NCBI GenBank assembly: GCA_024743095.1
Contig: JANSXF010000023.1
Coordinates: 1-59,307 of the forward strand
DNA length: 59,307 nucleotides
Origin: Flavobacteriaceae bacterium
GTDB lineage: Bacteria; Bacteroidota; Bacteroidia; Flavobacteriales; Flavobacteriaceae
Reading direction: 5' to 3'
Shown here in pieces: positions 34,418-45,106 of the stretch; the first letter of the stretch is position 1, and every line of letters starts with the position of its first letter. The translations under genes were made by a program, and so were the position numbers. The notes under the pieces are model-generated. The model saw only the letters and a list, made by a program, of their open reading frames with translations. It was not told the origin of the DNA and did no database searches.

Positions 34418-36829
34418 ATGAAGATTTCTTATAACTGGTTGAAGCAATTTTTACAAATTGATTGGGACGCTCAAAAAACAGGTGGACTGTTAACCGACCT
34501 TGGACTTGAGGTCGAGGGCATATCTCAATTTGAATCGGTTAAGGGTGGTTTAAAGGGTATTGTAATTGGACATGTGCTCACGTGCGAGAAACACCCAAAT
34601 GCAGACAAGCTAAAACTAACTACGGTAGATATTGGCCAAGAAGCACCACTGCAGATTGTTTGTGGCGCACCTAACGTAGCCATTGGACAAAAGGTTCCCG
34701 TTGCCACTGTTGGAACTATCCTCTACACTCCAGAAGGTGAATCCTGGGTGATCAAAAAAGGGAAAATCCGAGGTGAGGTAAGTGAGGGCATGATCTGTGC
34801 CGAAGATGAAATAGGTGTTGGTGAAAGCCACGACGGAATCATGGTCCTCAATGAAGAATTGGTACCCGGCACCCCATGTTCCAAAGTTTTTGATATTGAA
34901 AATGACGAAGTTTTTGAAATAGGCCTTACCCCTAACCGTGCAGATGCCATGAGCCATTTTGGTGTGGCCCGCGATCTTAAGGCCGGTTTGGAGCAAAAGG
35001 AGATTCAAAAGGAGCTTGTCACCCCTTCGGTAAGTAATTTTTCCATTGACAACCGCTCGCTGAAGGTAGATGTTGAAGTTATAGAGAGTGACCTTGCACC
35101 GAGGTATTGCGGAGTTACCATTAGCAACCTTGTGGTACAGGACTCCCCGGATTGGTTAAAAAATAGATTGAAAGCCATTGGATTGGCCCCGATAAACAAC
35201 GTGGTGGACGTTACCAACTACGTACTTCACGAACTGGGCCAGCCATTGCATGCTTTTGACGCATTTAAAATAAAAGGTAACAAGGTAGAGGTGAAAACCT
35301 TGCCCGGCGGCACCAAGTTCACCACATTGGACGGTGTGGAACGTGAATTGCACGAAGACGACCTTATGATCTGTGACGCTGGCAGCCCTATGTGTATTGC
35401 CGGTGTTTTTGGAGGACTTCACTCCGGGGTTACGGAGCACACCACTTCTATATTCTTGGAGAGTGCCTATTTTGATTCAGTTTCCATTAGAAAGACAGCA
35501 AAAAGACATGGCCTCAACACCGATGCTTCATTTAGATTTGAAAGGGGCATTGACATCAATTTGACCAAATATGCCTTGAAAAGGGCCGCCTTGTTGATAA
35601 GAGAAATCGCTGGCGGATATATCACTTCGGAGATTGTTGACTTATTTCCGAAAAAACCACAGGATAGACAAGTATTCTTGACCTTCAATAAAATTCACTC
35701 ATTGATCGGGCAGGAAATTCCACAGGATATGATTAAATCCATTCTTTCCTCTTTGGAAATCCGGATCAACAACGTAACCGAATCAGGCCTCGGTTTAACT
35801 ATACCTACTTATAGAGTGGATGTGACCAGAGAAGTCGATGTTATAGAGGAAATTTTAAGGGTTTATGGCTATAATAATATTGATTTTAAGGAGAAGCTGA
35901 ATGCTTCCATTGCCAAAACATCACGATTCGAAAACTACAGAATCCAAGATGTTGTCGGGAATATGCTTGCAGCTAAAGGTTTTTACGAGATAATGACCAA
36001 CAGTTTGGTTTCTTCTGACATTACTTTGCAGGACGATAGCGCCGTTCAAATGTTGAATCCTTTGAGTTCCGATTTGTCTGTGCTGCGGACTTCCATGCTT
36101 CACTCCGGTCTGCAAACGGTAAGTTACAACCATAATAGGCAAAAAACAGACCTTAAATTGTTCGAATATGGTAAAACCTACCACAGAGTGGATGGCCTTC
36201 ACAAAGAAAGACAACATTTGGCAATTTTCATCTCAGGTGACCGTAGCCAAAATAGTTGGTCGGTGGACTCTAAAAAATCTGAATTTTTCTATCTAAAAGG
36301 TATTGTTGACAATGTTTTGGAACGTTTGGGCCTTAGGGACATCGATACAAAACCATTAACGGAATCAGCTTACGCTGAAGGTATTTCTTACGTAAAGAAC
36401 AACAAAACACTAGTATCGCTAGGTTTAGTGAACAAAGCAGATATTAAAGAGTTCGACATTAAACAAGAAGTATTTTATGCTGACTTGGATTGGGATGCCA
36501 TTCTGGAATCCGTGAGCACACAAAATGTATCGTTTAAAGAAATTCCAAAGTTCCCAGAGGTCACTAGAGACTTTGCCCTATTGTTGGACAACTCCGTTTC
36601 TTTCCAAGAAGTGTACGATATTGCCTGGAACACCGAGAAAAAGTTGCTGAAAAAGGTAAACCTGTTCGATGTGTATATGGGGAAAAACTTGCCCGAAGGC
36701 AAAAAATCCTATGCAGTAAGCTTCACATTGATGGATGAAAAGAAAACATTGACTGACAAACAAATCGACAAGATTATGGGCAAACTGTTAACCCAATATC
36801 AAAAGGAATTGGGTGCGAAACTCCGCTGA
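34418..36829 (+). CDS. pheT: Phenylalanyl-tRNA synthetase beta subunit
   Basis: PheT forms the (alpha-beta)2 enzyme that charges tRNA-Phe. The 803 residues hold, in order, an N-terminal tRNA-binding OB fold (VLTCEKHPNADKLKLTTVDI, about 40-150), the B3/B4 editing domain (PINNVVDVTNYVLHELGQPL), B5 (PTYRVDVTREVDVIEEILRV), the catalytic-like core and the C-terminal anticodon-binding FDX-ACB domain (EIPKFPEVTRDFALLLDNSV). The length is normal. pheS is not adjacent, as is common in Bacteroidota. Confidence 0.97.
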   Translation: MKISYNWLKQFLQIDWDAQKTGGLLTDLGLEVEGISQFESVKGGLKGIVIGHVLTCEKHPNADKLKLTTVDIGQEAPLQIVCGAPNVAIGQKVPVATVGTILYTPEGESWVIKKGKIRGEVSEGMICAEDEIGVGESHDGIMVLNEELVPGTPCSKVFDIENDEVFEIGLTPNRADAMSHFGVARDLKAGLEQKEIQKELVTPSVSNFSIDNRSLKVDVEVIESDLAPRYCGVTISNLVVQDSPDWLKNRLKAIGLAPINNVVDVTNYVLHELGQPLHAFDAFKIKGNKVEVKTLPGGTKFTTLDGVERELHEDDLMICDAGSPMCIAGVFGGLHSGVTEHTTSIFLESAYFDSVSIRKTAKRHGLNTDASFRFERGIDINLTKYALKRAALLIREIAGGYITSEIVDLFPKKPQDRQVFLTFNKIHSLIGQEIPQDMIKSILSSLEIRINNVTESGLGLTIPTYRVDVTREVDVIEEILRVYGYNNIDFKEKLNASIAKTSRFENYRIQDVVGNMLAAKGFYEIMTNSLVSSDITLQDDSAVQMLNPLSSDLSVLRTSMLHSGLQTVSYNHNRQKTDLKLFEYGKTYHRVDGLHKERQHLAIFISGDRSQNSWSVDSKKSEFFYLKGIVDNVLERLGLRDIDTKPLTESAYAEGISYVKNNKTLVSLGLVNKADIKEFDIKQEVFYADLDWDAILESVSTQNVSFKEIPKFPEVTRDFALLLDNSVSFQEVYDIAWNTEKKLLKKVNLFDVYMGKNLPEGKKSYAVSFTLMDEKKTLTDKQIDKIMGKLLTQYQKELGAKLR

Positions 36830-37357
36830 TCACATTTGAGCGGGCAGGATAACACTATCTATTTCGTGCACCACGCCTTCATTTTCCAAGTTTAGGTCTG
36901 CAGCTGTAATTCTGGCCGTGTTTCCCATCGGGTCGGTGAGTACGATGTCGTATCCATCTAGGTGTGCAATCAATTTTTTTCCTTGGACCGTGGTAAAACT
37001 AGCCATTCCGTTGCCCCTGCCTATGGCACGCAACATACGGGAAGCTGTAAGCTGACCTGCCACTATATGATAGGACAATAACGACTTTAAGGCTCTTTTG
37101 TCGTCCGCCCTGATCAATTCTGCTATTTTATTGTTGGAAAACTTCTCAAAAGCAGCATCGGAAGGTGCAAAAATTGTAAAAGGTCCTGATTTTTGAAGCA
37201 AAGTCCCCAACTCGGTGGCGTTCACTGCTGCCAAAAGAATTTTATGATTGTCCATCTTCCCCGTGTACGAAAGTGCATTGGCAGTGTTTTGGGCGGTGGT
37301 ATAAATGGAAAAAGCCATACATAGGCCTAGCAAGAATTTGGCTGCGGGGGTATTCAT
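36830..37357 (-). CDS. Secreted fasciclin (FAS1) domain protein
   Basis: A 175-residue secreted protein (signal AKFLLGLCMAFSIYTTAQ) that is almost entirely one FAS1 domain: SGPFTIFAPSDAAFEKFSNN (H1 region), LLSYHIVAGQLTASRML (YH motif), TVQGKKLIAHLDGYDIVLTD and the closing VVHEIDSVILPAQ. FAS1 domains mediate adhesion. I use the ATG at 37357 over a TTG four codons earlier. It abuts the convergent pheT stop with no gap. Confidence 0.88.
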   Translation of the reverse strand: MNTPAAKFLLGLCMAFSIYTTAQNTANALSYTGKMDNHKILLAAVNATELGTLLQKSGPFTIFAPSDAAFEKFSNNKIAELIRADDKRALKSLLSYHIVAGQLTASRMLRAIGRGNGMASFTTVQGKKLIAHLDGYDIVLTDPMGNTARITAADLNLENEGVVHEIDSVILPAQM

Positions 37358-37565
37358 TTTGTTGGTCAAATTTTAGGGCTTTTTTAGTATGCCAATACGA
37401 TTAACTACCAAAAACGTCGATAAGATACATCTTTTTTAACAACTTCCTTGAATTAATTTTACTGTCCAAATCCATTTAACAGAAACTTAACGCCGAGATT
37501 TTACATGAACTCATCGAATCGAAAATTCAATTCCTTAAATTTGAGTACATTACTAAAAAAACTGC

Positions 37566-39979
<2,414 letters not shown>

Positions 39980-40049
39980 TTAAACGATGGAAAATCACCG
40001 TTTAACAACTTTTAACTAGCCCTTAACAAGTTTAGCTTCTTGGGTTGCT

Positions 40050-40057
40050 TACATTTG
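40050..40057 (+). promoter_or_regulatory. -7 box before the thioredoxin-like lipoprotein gene
   Basis: TACATTTG matches TAnnTTTG and lies 26 bp before the chosen ATG. No convincing TTG lies at the -33 distance. Confidence 0.45.
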
Positions 40058-40083
40058 AAAGTCAAATAGATTGGTATCTATAT

Positions 40084-41472
40084 ATGGTAAGATTTTTACT
40101 AAGCCTCACTTTTATTTCTTCAATTGTTTCGTGCTCGGACTCCCCTGAGAACGATTCTACTGTGTTTTTTAGTGGTGAAATCGTAAACCCGACAAGTGAT
40201 TACGTAGTCCTTTATCACAAGGACACATTTGTGGACTCTGTTAAGCTCAACGATAAAAACCAATTTTCTTTTCAACTGGATACCCTCGATGATGGTCTAT
40301 ATCATTTTGACCATACCCCGGAACTTCAATACGTCTATTTGAGCAAAGGGGACAGCCTTGTAGCACGTTTAAATACGGTAGAATTTGATGAATCCCTCGT
40401 TTTTTCCGGAAAAGGGAGCGAAATCAACAACTTTTTGATTGAGATTTTTTTACAGAATGAGAATGAAGAGGAGTTGATGAAAGACTTTTATGGTCTGGAT
40501 CCCGGGGCTTTCAGCCAAAAAATCGATTCCCTATACAAGGACAAATTGGCCTTGTTGGGTGAATTGAATACAGATGGCCAATTGTCCCAGCAGGCATTGG
40601 CCATGGCAGAGGCCTCTGTATATTACAACACCTTTATTACCAAAGAAAAGTATCCCTTTTACCATAAAAAGGAAACTGGAGAAGAAACCATCCACGAGTT
40701 GGGTGACAACTTCTACAGCTACCGAAAGAAAATAAACTTCAACAATGAGGCTTTAACCTATTTGAAACCTTATTTTGATTTTATGAAATGGCATATTGGA
40801 AATGTTTCCTACATGACATGTCTGGATGATTGCTCAAATAACAAGAAACCCGTTAGCGATCGCTTGCACTTTAACAAACATAAGCTTGCCATCGTAGATA
40901 GCATTGTAATCGAAAAGGAGCTGAGAAATAATCTTTTCAGAAATATTGCGGTTGACTATTTAAAATGGGAACATAACCCTGACAAAGAGTCCATTACTTT
41001 CATCAATGAATTTAAGTCACTATCCACCAACGAAGAGCATGGCAAAGAGATTGACCTTTTGTACAAGGGAATCCAAAACCTACAACCTAACAATACCATT
41101 CCAGATATTGCTGTACTAAATTTTAATGACGAAAAACTATCTTTAAAAGATCTGGCCAGCAAAAAGGAAAATACCGTTTTTTATTTCTGGACAGCTGCAC
41201 AGAAAGGTCATTTCAGAAATATCAGCAGACACATTGCATCGCTTGAGAAAAAACATCCTAATTATAATTTCATAGGCATCAATCTAAGAACCAGTCTCCC
41301 ACAATGGAAACAGCTTATGAGCGAAAACAATTTGGATAAGGAAAAGCAATTCTACGGTGAAGACTTTAAAGAACTCCAAATGGCCATGATCATCGATGGT
41401 CTTAACAAATGTGTCATCACCAAGGACACGGTTGTGGTAGATGGGTTTGCCAACCTTTACACCTCCTTATAA
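40084..41472 (+). CDS. Redoxin-fold lipoprotein lacking the CXXC active site
   Basis: A 462-residue lipoprotein (FLLSLTFISSIVSC). The N-terminal 100 residues are DUF4369-like (FFSGEIVNPTSDYVVLYHKD). The C-terminal 130 residues have the TlpA/redoxin layout (IPDIAVLNFNDEKLSLKDL, then ENTVFYFWTAAQKGHFRNIS), but the cysteines of WCxxC are replaced (WTAAQKGHF). It therefore cannot do dithiol-disulfide exchange in the usual way and may be a binding relative. The ATG at 40084 is chosen for the signal peptide. Confidence 0.82.
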   Translation: MVRFLLSLTFISSIVSCSDSPENDSTVFFSGEIVNPTSDYVVLYHKDTFVDSVKLNDKNQFSFQLDTLDDGLYHFDHTPELQYVYLSKGDSLVARLNTVEFDESLVFSGKGSEINNFLIEIFLQNENEEELMKDFYGLDPGAFSQKIDSLYKDKLALLGELNTDGQLSQQALAMAEASVYYNTFITKEKYPFYHKKETGEETIHELGDNFYSYRKKINFNNEALTYLKPYFDFMKWHIGNVSYMTCLDDCSNNKKPVSDRLHFNKHKLAIVDSIVIEKELRNNLFRNIAVDYLKWEHNPDKESITFINEFKSLSTNEEHGKEIDLLYKGIQNLQPNNTIPDIAVLNFNDEKLSLKDLASKKENTVFYFWTAAQKGHFRNISRHIASLEKKHPNYNFIGINLRTSLPQWKQLMSENNLDKEKQFYGEDFKELQMAMIIDGLNKCVITKDTVVVDGFANLYTSL

Positions 41473-41483
41473 TATAAATAAAA

Positions 41484-41514
41484 AAGCCCCGAATCGTAAT
41501 CCAGGGCCCTTTTT
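41484..41514. terminator. Possible bidirectional terminator between convergent genes
   Basis: AAAAAGCCCC and GGGCCCTTTTTT can form an imperfect stem with a bulge and T runs on both sides. It sits between the redoxin-like and fsa gene ends, where a shared terminator is expected. Confidence 0.5.
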
Positions 41515-41536
41515 TGATTTTATCTGTATTTCCTTA

Positions 41537-42193
41537 TCAGGAATTTCCTTTTTTGTAATCTTCCAAGAATTTGGCCAATCCAATATCGGTCAATGGGTGT
41601 TTCAACAATCCATCAATGGAAGATAATGGGCCTGTCATAACATCGGCACCCAATTTGGCACAATCGATTACGTGCATGGTGTGGCGGATAGATGCGGCCA
41701 GTATTTCAGTTTCGAAACCGTAGTTATCATAGATCAAACGGATTTCAGCAATCAGGTTTAGACCATCCGTGGAAATATCGTCCAATCTGCCCAAAAAAGG
41801 AGACACATAAGTAGCACCCGCCTTGGCGGCCAATAACGCCTGTCCTGGTGAAAATACCAAAGTACAATTGGTACGGATTCCTTTATCTGAAAAATATTTC
41901 AATGCCTTTACACCATCCTTGATCATCGGGACTTTAACTACGATCTGCTCGTGCAATTCGGCCAGCTCCTCCCCTTCTTTGACCATTCCATCAAAATCGG
42001 TGGCCACTACTTCCGCAGAAACATCGCCATCTACAATATTGCAGATATCCACGTAATGCTTTAAAATATTATCCTTTCCTGTAATACCTTCTTTTGCCAT
42101 TAGGGAAGGGTTGGTGGTAACTCCATCCAACACACCAAGTTCTTGCGCTTCCTTAATCTGGTCAAGGTTGGCAGTATCAATAAAAAACTTCAT
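41537..42193 (-). CDS. fsa: Fructose-6-phosphate aldolase/transaldolase-like protein
   Basis: A 218-residue class I aldolase of the small transaldolase group. It begins [20 protein letters not shown], has [13 protein letters not shown], the Schiff-base lysine region [39 protein letters not shown] and [20 protein letters not shown]. Members are either transaldolase (TalC) or fructose-6-phosphate aldolase; the length fits both, so the activity needs care. It is in the cytoplasm and is transcribed alone. Confidence 0.88.
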   Translation of the reverse strand: MKFFIDTANLDQIKEAQELGVLDGVTTNPSLMAKEGITGKDNILKHYVDICNIVDGDVSAEVVATDFDGMVKEGEELAELHEQIVVKVPMIKDGVKALKYFSDKGIRTNCTLVFSPGQALLAAKAGATYVSPFLGRLDDISTDGLNLIAEIRLIYDNYGFETEILAASIRHTMHVIDCAKLGADVMTGPLSSIDGLLKHPLTDIGLAKFLEDYKKGNS

Positions 42194-42232
42194 TTCTAAG
42201 TATTTATAATTTGTTCGCTAATACCTGTAAAA

Positions 42233-43042
42233 TTACAACTTATAATGGTTGAGGAGTAACTTTTCGTAGACTTTGTCCGGTAAAATCTTCTTTAACCTAA
42301 GGGAAAACTTTTGTAAAAACGCCCCTACTGGGTTATGCGCCTTTGGTTTTTTCTGGTTAACGATCTTATAAACGGCCTTGGCCACTTGGATCGGGTCCCC
42401 CCCACTGTCCACATCTTCATCAATTCCTTTTAGGGTCTGACTGTACTTTTCTTGGTAGACAGACCCCTCTATTACAGGGGAATGGTACCTCCCGGATGCG
42501 ATATTCGTGGCAAAATCGCCCGGTGCCACATTGGTGATGGTTATGCCAAAATCCTTGGTTTCCATGCGCAGCGCTTCGGTGATAAGACCCAAAGCACCTT
42601 TGGTGGCTGAATAGAAACCACGATAGGGCAATCCCATATATCCGGCAATGGACGTTATATTAATGATGGTTCCCCCACCCTGTTTGCGCATTTGTGGCAA
42701 AACCGCTTTCATCACATGTACGGGACCATGAAAATTGGTATCGAACACATGGAGTATTTCTTCGTGGGGAGTCTCTTCAATGGGTCCGGTAATGCCCACC
42801 CCTGCATTGTTGATCAACACATCCAACCTATCCTCTTTGGAAATGACGTAGGAAACTGCCTTTTGAATGCTTTCCACATCCTTCACATCCAACTGAACAA
42901 GTTCAAATTCCTTAAAATCGGGGTAATTTTGTGGATTGCGCGTAGTACCGTAAACAATAAATCCTTTTTGGGCCAAATACGTTCCAATGGATTTACCAAT
43001 ACCTGAAGAACCGCCGGTGATCAGTACAACTTTTTTATCCAT
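42233..43042 (-). CDS. Short-chain dehydrogenase/reductase
   Basis: A classical SDR oxidoreductase. The chosen ATG at 43042 gives 269 residues (an ATG two codons earlier is possible). Motifs: nucleotide loop LITGGSSGIGKSIG, NNAGVG, the catalytic Ser in INITSIAGYMG and Tyr-x3-Lys in FYSATKGALG. TTRNP after the second strand, with an Arg, favours NADP. The C-terminal tail (about 35 residues beyond the fold) is basic. Substrate unknown. It lies 22 bp downstream of the SRP RNA terminator. Confidence 0.9.
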   Translation of the reverse strand: MDKKVVLITGGSSGIGKSIGTYLAQKGFIVYGTTRNPQNYPDFKEFELVQLDVKDVESIQKAVSYVISKEDRLDVLINNAGVGITGPIEETPHEEILHVFDTNFHGPVHVMKAVLPQMRKQGGGTIINITSIAGYMGLPYRGFYSATKGALGLITEALRMETKDFGITITNVAPGDFATNIASGRYHSPVIEGSVYQEKYSQTLKGIDEDVDSGGDPIQVAKAVYKIVNQKKPKAHNPVGAFLQKFSLRLKKILPDKVYEKLLLNHYKL

Positions 43043-43063
43043 GATCATCTGATTTTTGGGTAC

Positions 43064-43070
43064 AAAAAAA
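43064..43070 (-). terminator. T-run that terminates the SRP RNA
   Basis: On the minus strand the SRP RNA's closing helix (GGCAAG with CTTGCC) is directly followed by seven T, so the end of the RNA itself serves as the terminator stem. Confidence 0.75.
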
Positions 43071-43164
43071 GGCAAGCTACCTACATCGCACCGCTACGAC
43101 CGCATACCCTTGCTGCGTTCCCGCCCTGGGGGATTCTGCAGGAGCTGGTCGTGTAGGACTTGCC
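43071..43164 (-). ncRNA. ffs: Small SRP RNA (4.5S type)
   Basis: The RNA part of the signal recognition particle, which binds Ffh and targets membrane proteins. Read on the minus strand, the apical hairpin has CAGG-GCG-GGAA-CGC-AGCA: the GGAA tetraloop and the symmetric internal loop that contacts the Ffh M domain. The ends pair (GGCAAG with CTTGCC). At about 94 nt it is the short bacterial form without an Alu domain. Its ends are inferred from pairing, promoter and T-run. Confidence 0.92.
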
Positions 43165-43169
43165 AGATG

Positions 43170-43199
43170 CAAATATACGACCTTTTATATTTGTGGCAA
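43170..43199 (-). promoter_or_regulatory. SRP RNA promoter
   Basis: On the minus strand: TTG (43199-43197), 19 bp, TATATTTG (43177-43170), then 5 bases to the RNA start. This is a full match to the Bacteroidota housekeeping promoter and fits a strongly expressed RNA. Confidence 0.85.
43186..43193 (+). promoter_or_regulatory. -7 box of a divergent promoter for the glutaminyl cyclotransferase gene
   Basis: TATATTTG on the plus strand, 49 bp before the ATG. It lies inside the spacer of the SRP RNA promoter on the other strand, so the two promoters cannot both hold polymerase at once. A TTG at 43160-43162 is 23 bp away, longer than usual. Confidence 0.55.
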
Positions 43200-43242
43200 T
43201 CCCAATTGATTCTTAATTTCGGTGTTTCATGAGTAACGATTT

Positions 43243-44307
43243 ATGACACAAGCAATAAGAACAATGGGCAAACTTTTTTCCATATCAGGGGCATTGCTCT
43301 TCTTTTTGGCGTGCGGAGGAAGTGCCGATCCCGCCAAACATTTTTCCATTCAATTGGAAAACAAGGCCGTACAACAAAACCAACAAGTAGCCATAGCGCT
43401 CAAGAACAAAAAAGACATCGAAATTTCCGATTTACATTATTATATGGACGGCAAGGAACTCGCTGTTGAAAATGGAAAATTAACCCTGGACCTACCCACC
43501 TTGGGCAACAAAACATTAGTGGCCAAGTTCAAAATTGAGGAAAAAACGGTAGAAGTTGAGAAGGACATGAGGTTGTTGGCCGCATCCGCTCCAGAAGTAT
43601 ACACCTACGAGATCATTGGCAGTTATCCGCACGACACGGGCGCTTACACCCAAGGTTTGGAGTTCCACGACGGTACCCTGTACGAGAGCACAGGAAAAAA
43701 AGGCGGCTCCACCGTTAGAAAAATAGATTTTGAAACGGGTGAGGTTCTTCAGCAAATTGACATGGACAATACCATATTCGGGGAGGGCATCACCATAATG
43801 GACGATAAGCTTTATCAACTTACCTGGCAAAGCGGGATGGGCTTTGTTTATGACATATCCAATTTGGAGAAAATTAAAAATTTCGTCTATGGCAAAAGCC
43901 GCGAAGGATGGGGCCTGTGCAACGATGGCTCCAAAATATTCAAAAGCGACGGTACCGAAAAAATATGGTTCCTTGACCCAGAAACATTAGAAGAACAAGG
44001 CTATATTGAGACGGCCACCAATAAATCTATATTTAATATGGCCAACGAGTTGGAATATGTAAATGGAAAAATCTACGCCAACGTTTACCAAAAGGAAAGT
44101 ATGATGATCATTGACGCCACTTCTGGTGCCAGTGAGGGGGTCATTAACTTTGGGGGGCTTAAAAGCAAGGTGACCAAAGGTCCTGAATGGGACGAAGGCA
44201 ACTCCGTACTTAATGGAGTGGCCTATCATCCAGAAAGAGAAACCTTTTTTGTGACCGGCAAAAACTGGAACAAGCTTTTTGAGGTCAAAATCCGTAAAAA
44301 AGATTGA
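43243..44307 (+). CDS. Glutaminyl-peptide cyclotransferase (plant-type fold), lipoprotein
   Basis: The enzyme turns N-terminal glutamine into pyroglutamate. It is a predicted lipoprotein (SISGALLFFLACGGS, lipobox Cys near 24). After an N-terminal beta domain, residues about 120-354 match the five-bladed propeller Glu_cyclase_2: IIGSYPHDTGAYTQGLEFHD, GTLYESTGKKGGSTVRKIDF, FGEGITIMDDKLYQLTW, LEYVNGKIYANVYQ and LNGVAYHPERETFFVTGKNW. The ATG at 43243 or 43264 could be the start. The stop overlaps the thioesterase ATG in TGATG. Confidence 0.9.
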   Translation: MTQAIRTMGKLFSISGALLFFLACGGSADPAKHFSIQLENKAVQQNQQVAIALKNKKDIEISDLHYYMDGKELAVENGKLTLDLPTLGNKTLVAKFKIEEKTVEVEKDMRLLAASAPEVYTYEIIGSYPHDTGAYTQGLEFHDGTLYESTGKKGGSTVRKIDFETGEVLQQIDMDNTIFGEGITIMDDKLYQLTWQSGMGFVYDISNLEKIKNFVYGKSREGWGLCNDGSKIFKSDGTEKIWFLDPETLEEQGYIETATNKSIFNMANELEYVNGKIYANVYQKESMMIIDATSGASEGVINFGGLKSKVTKGPEWDEGNSVLNGVAYHPERETFFVTGKNWNKLFEVKIRKKD

Positions 44308-44699
44308 TGAATACTTATTCCGAAGTTTTTGACGTAGTTCCTAGTGATCTAGATGACCTGGACCATGTAAACAATATAAGGTATGTGGAGTGGATTCAGG
44401 ATATTTCAAAAAAACATTGGACACACGTTACCTCTGGGGATATACAAAAATCCATGATATGGGTAGTCAGGAACCACAACATTACCTATCATAAATCCGC
44501 AGTGCTGGGAGACACCATCGATATCAGTACTTACATCAAAAGCAATAAGGGACCTATATCAACACGGATTGTAGAAATAAGGAGCAAAACAACCGGTGAA
44601 GCGTTTGTAAGGGCGGTTACGGAATGGTGCCTGTTGGATACCAAAACCTTACGCCCAAAACGGGTCCCTAAGGAGATTAAGACCCTTTTTGTGGACTAA
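44307..44699 (+). CDS. 4HBT-type acyl-CoA thioesterase
   Basis: A 130-residue hotdog-fold protein. The motif DLDDLDHVNNIRYVEWIQD holds the catalytic Asp and the HVNN turn of the YbgC/4-hydroxybenzoyl-CoA thioesterase group; AVLGDTIDISTYIKS and TEWCLLDTKTLRPKRVP follow the family. The substrate is an acyl-CoA or acyl-ACP not defined by sequence. Its ATG overlaps the preceding stop, so the two genes are translationally coupled. Confidence 0.88.
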   Translation: MNTYSEVFDVVPSDLDDLDHVNNIRYVEWIQDISKKHWTHVTSGDIQKSMIWVVRNHNITYHKSAVLGDTIDISTYIKSNKGPISTRIVEIRSKTTGEAFVRAVTEWCLLDTKTLRPKRVPKEIKTLFVD

Positions 44700-45041
44700 A
44701 CGCCCATCAAGCTTCTTAACAGGTTGCATTTCATCGAAATATGGCCGCATATTCTAAAAATCACTTTCCAAAAATTTTGAGACGGGCCCAACAAGTTGTA
44801 ATATAGTAGTGAACCAAACATAAACCAAACTTATTCATTGAACCAATTATACGCAACCTTGACCATTTTCACATTCCATATTCTCCCATATCCCAATACT
44901 TGAAGTGAGTTTTTTTGCTGTTTGAACCTACCAAAAAATGAGGTGAAAAAACTGCACAGATTATTACAGTTAAATCCATTTTAACGATTTTTTATGGAAA
45001 ACTGTAGGAAAATAGCTCGATTTAGGAAGAAACCCATAGTT
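44700..45041. promoter_or_regulatory. Long regulatory stretch upstream of the LytTR gene
   Basis: No gene is present. The stretch holds repeated CAGTT half-sites of the kind bound by LytTR domains: ACAGTTAAA on the plus strand at 44966-44974, and on the minus strand GCAGTTTTT (44955-44947) and ACAGTTTTCC (45005-44996). A further GCAGTTTTC (45059-45051) lies in the shared element next to it. The known LytTR half-site is close to ACAGTTnAG. Autoregulation by the downstream LytTR protein is plausible. Confidence 0.45.
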
Positions 45042-45089
45042 TTTTTAAGGGAAAACTGCAATGAGTTTTTTCCGTGCGTTAGTAACTTG
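45042..45089 (+). promoter_or_regulatory. Shared 21-bp promoter element and -7-like box, copy 1
   Basis: TTTTTAAGGG, then A, AA, A, CTGCAAT occupies 45042-45062. Exactly 20 bp further is TAACTTG (45083-45089), a -7-like box, 17 bp before the LytTR ATG. The same arrangement is found before the gene at 49454. The element therefore covers the -33 region and could bind an activator. Confidence 0.6.
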
Positions 45090-45106
45090 CAATCAGCAAA
45101 TTGCAC

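Noticed and set aside
42233..43075. Longer start of the SDR gene at a TTG at 43075
   Set aside because: It would run into the SRP RNA end and its T-run terminator; the ATGs at 43048 or 43042 fit the family start.
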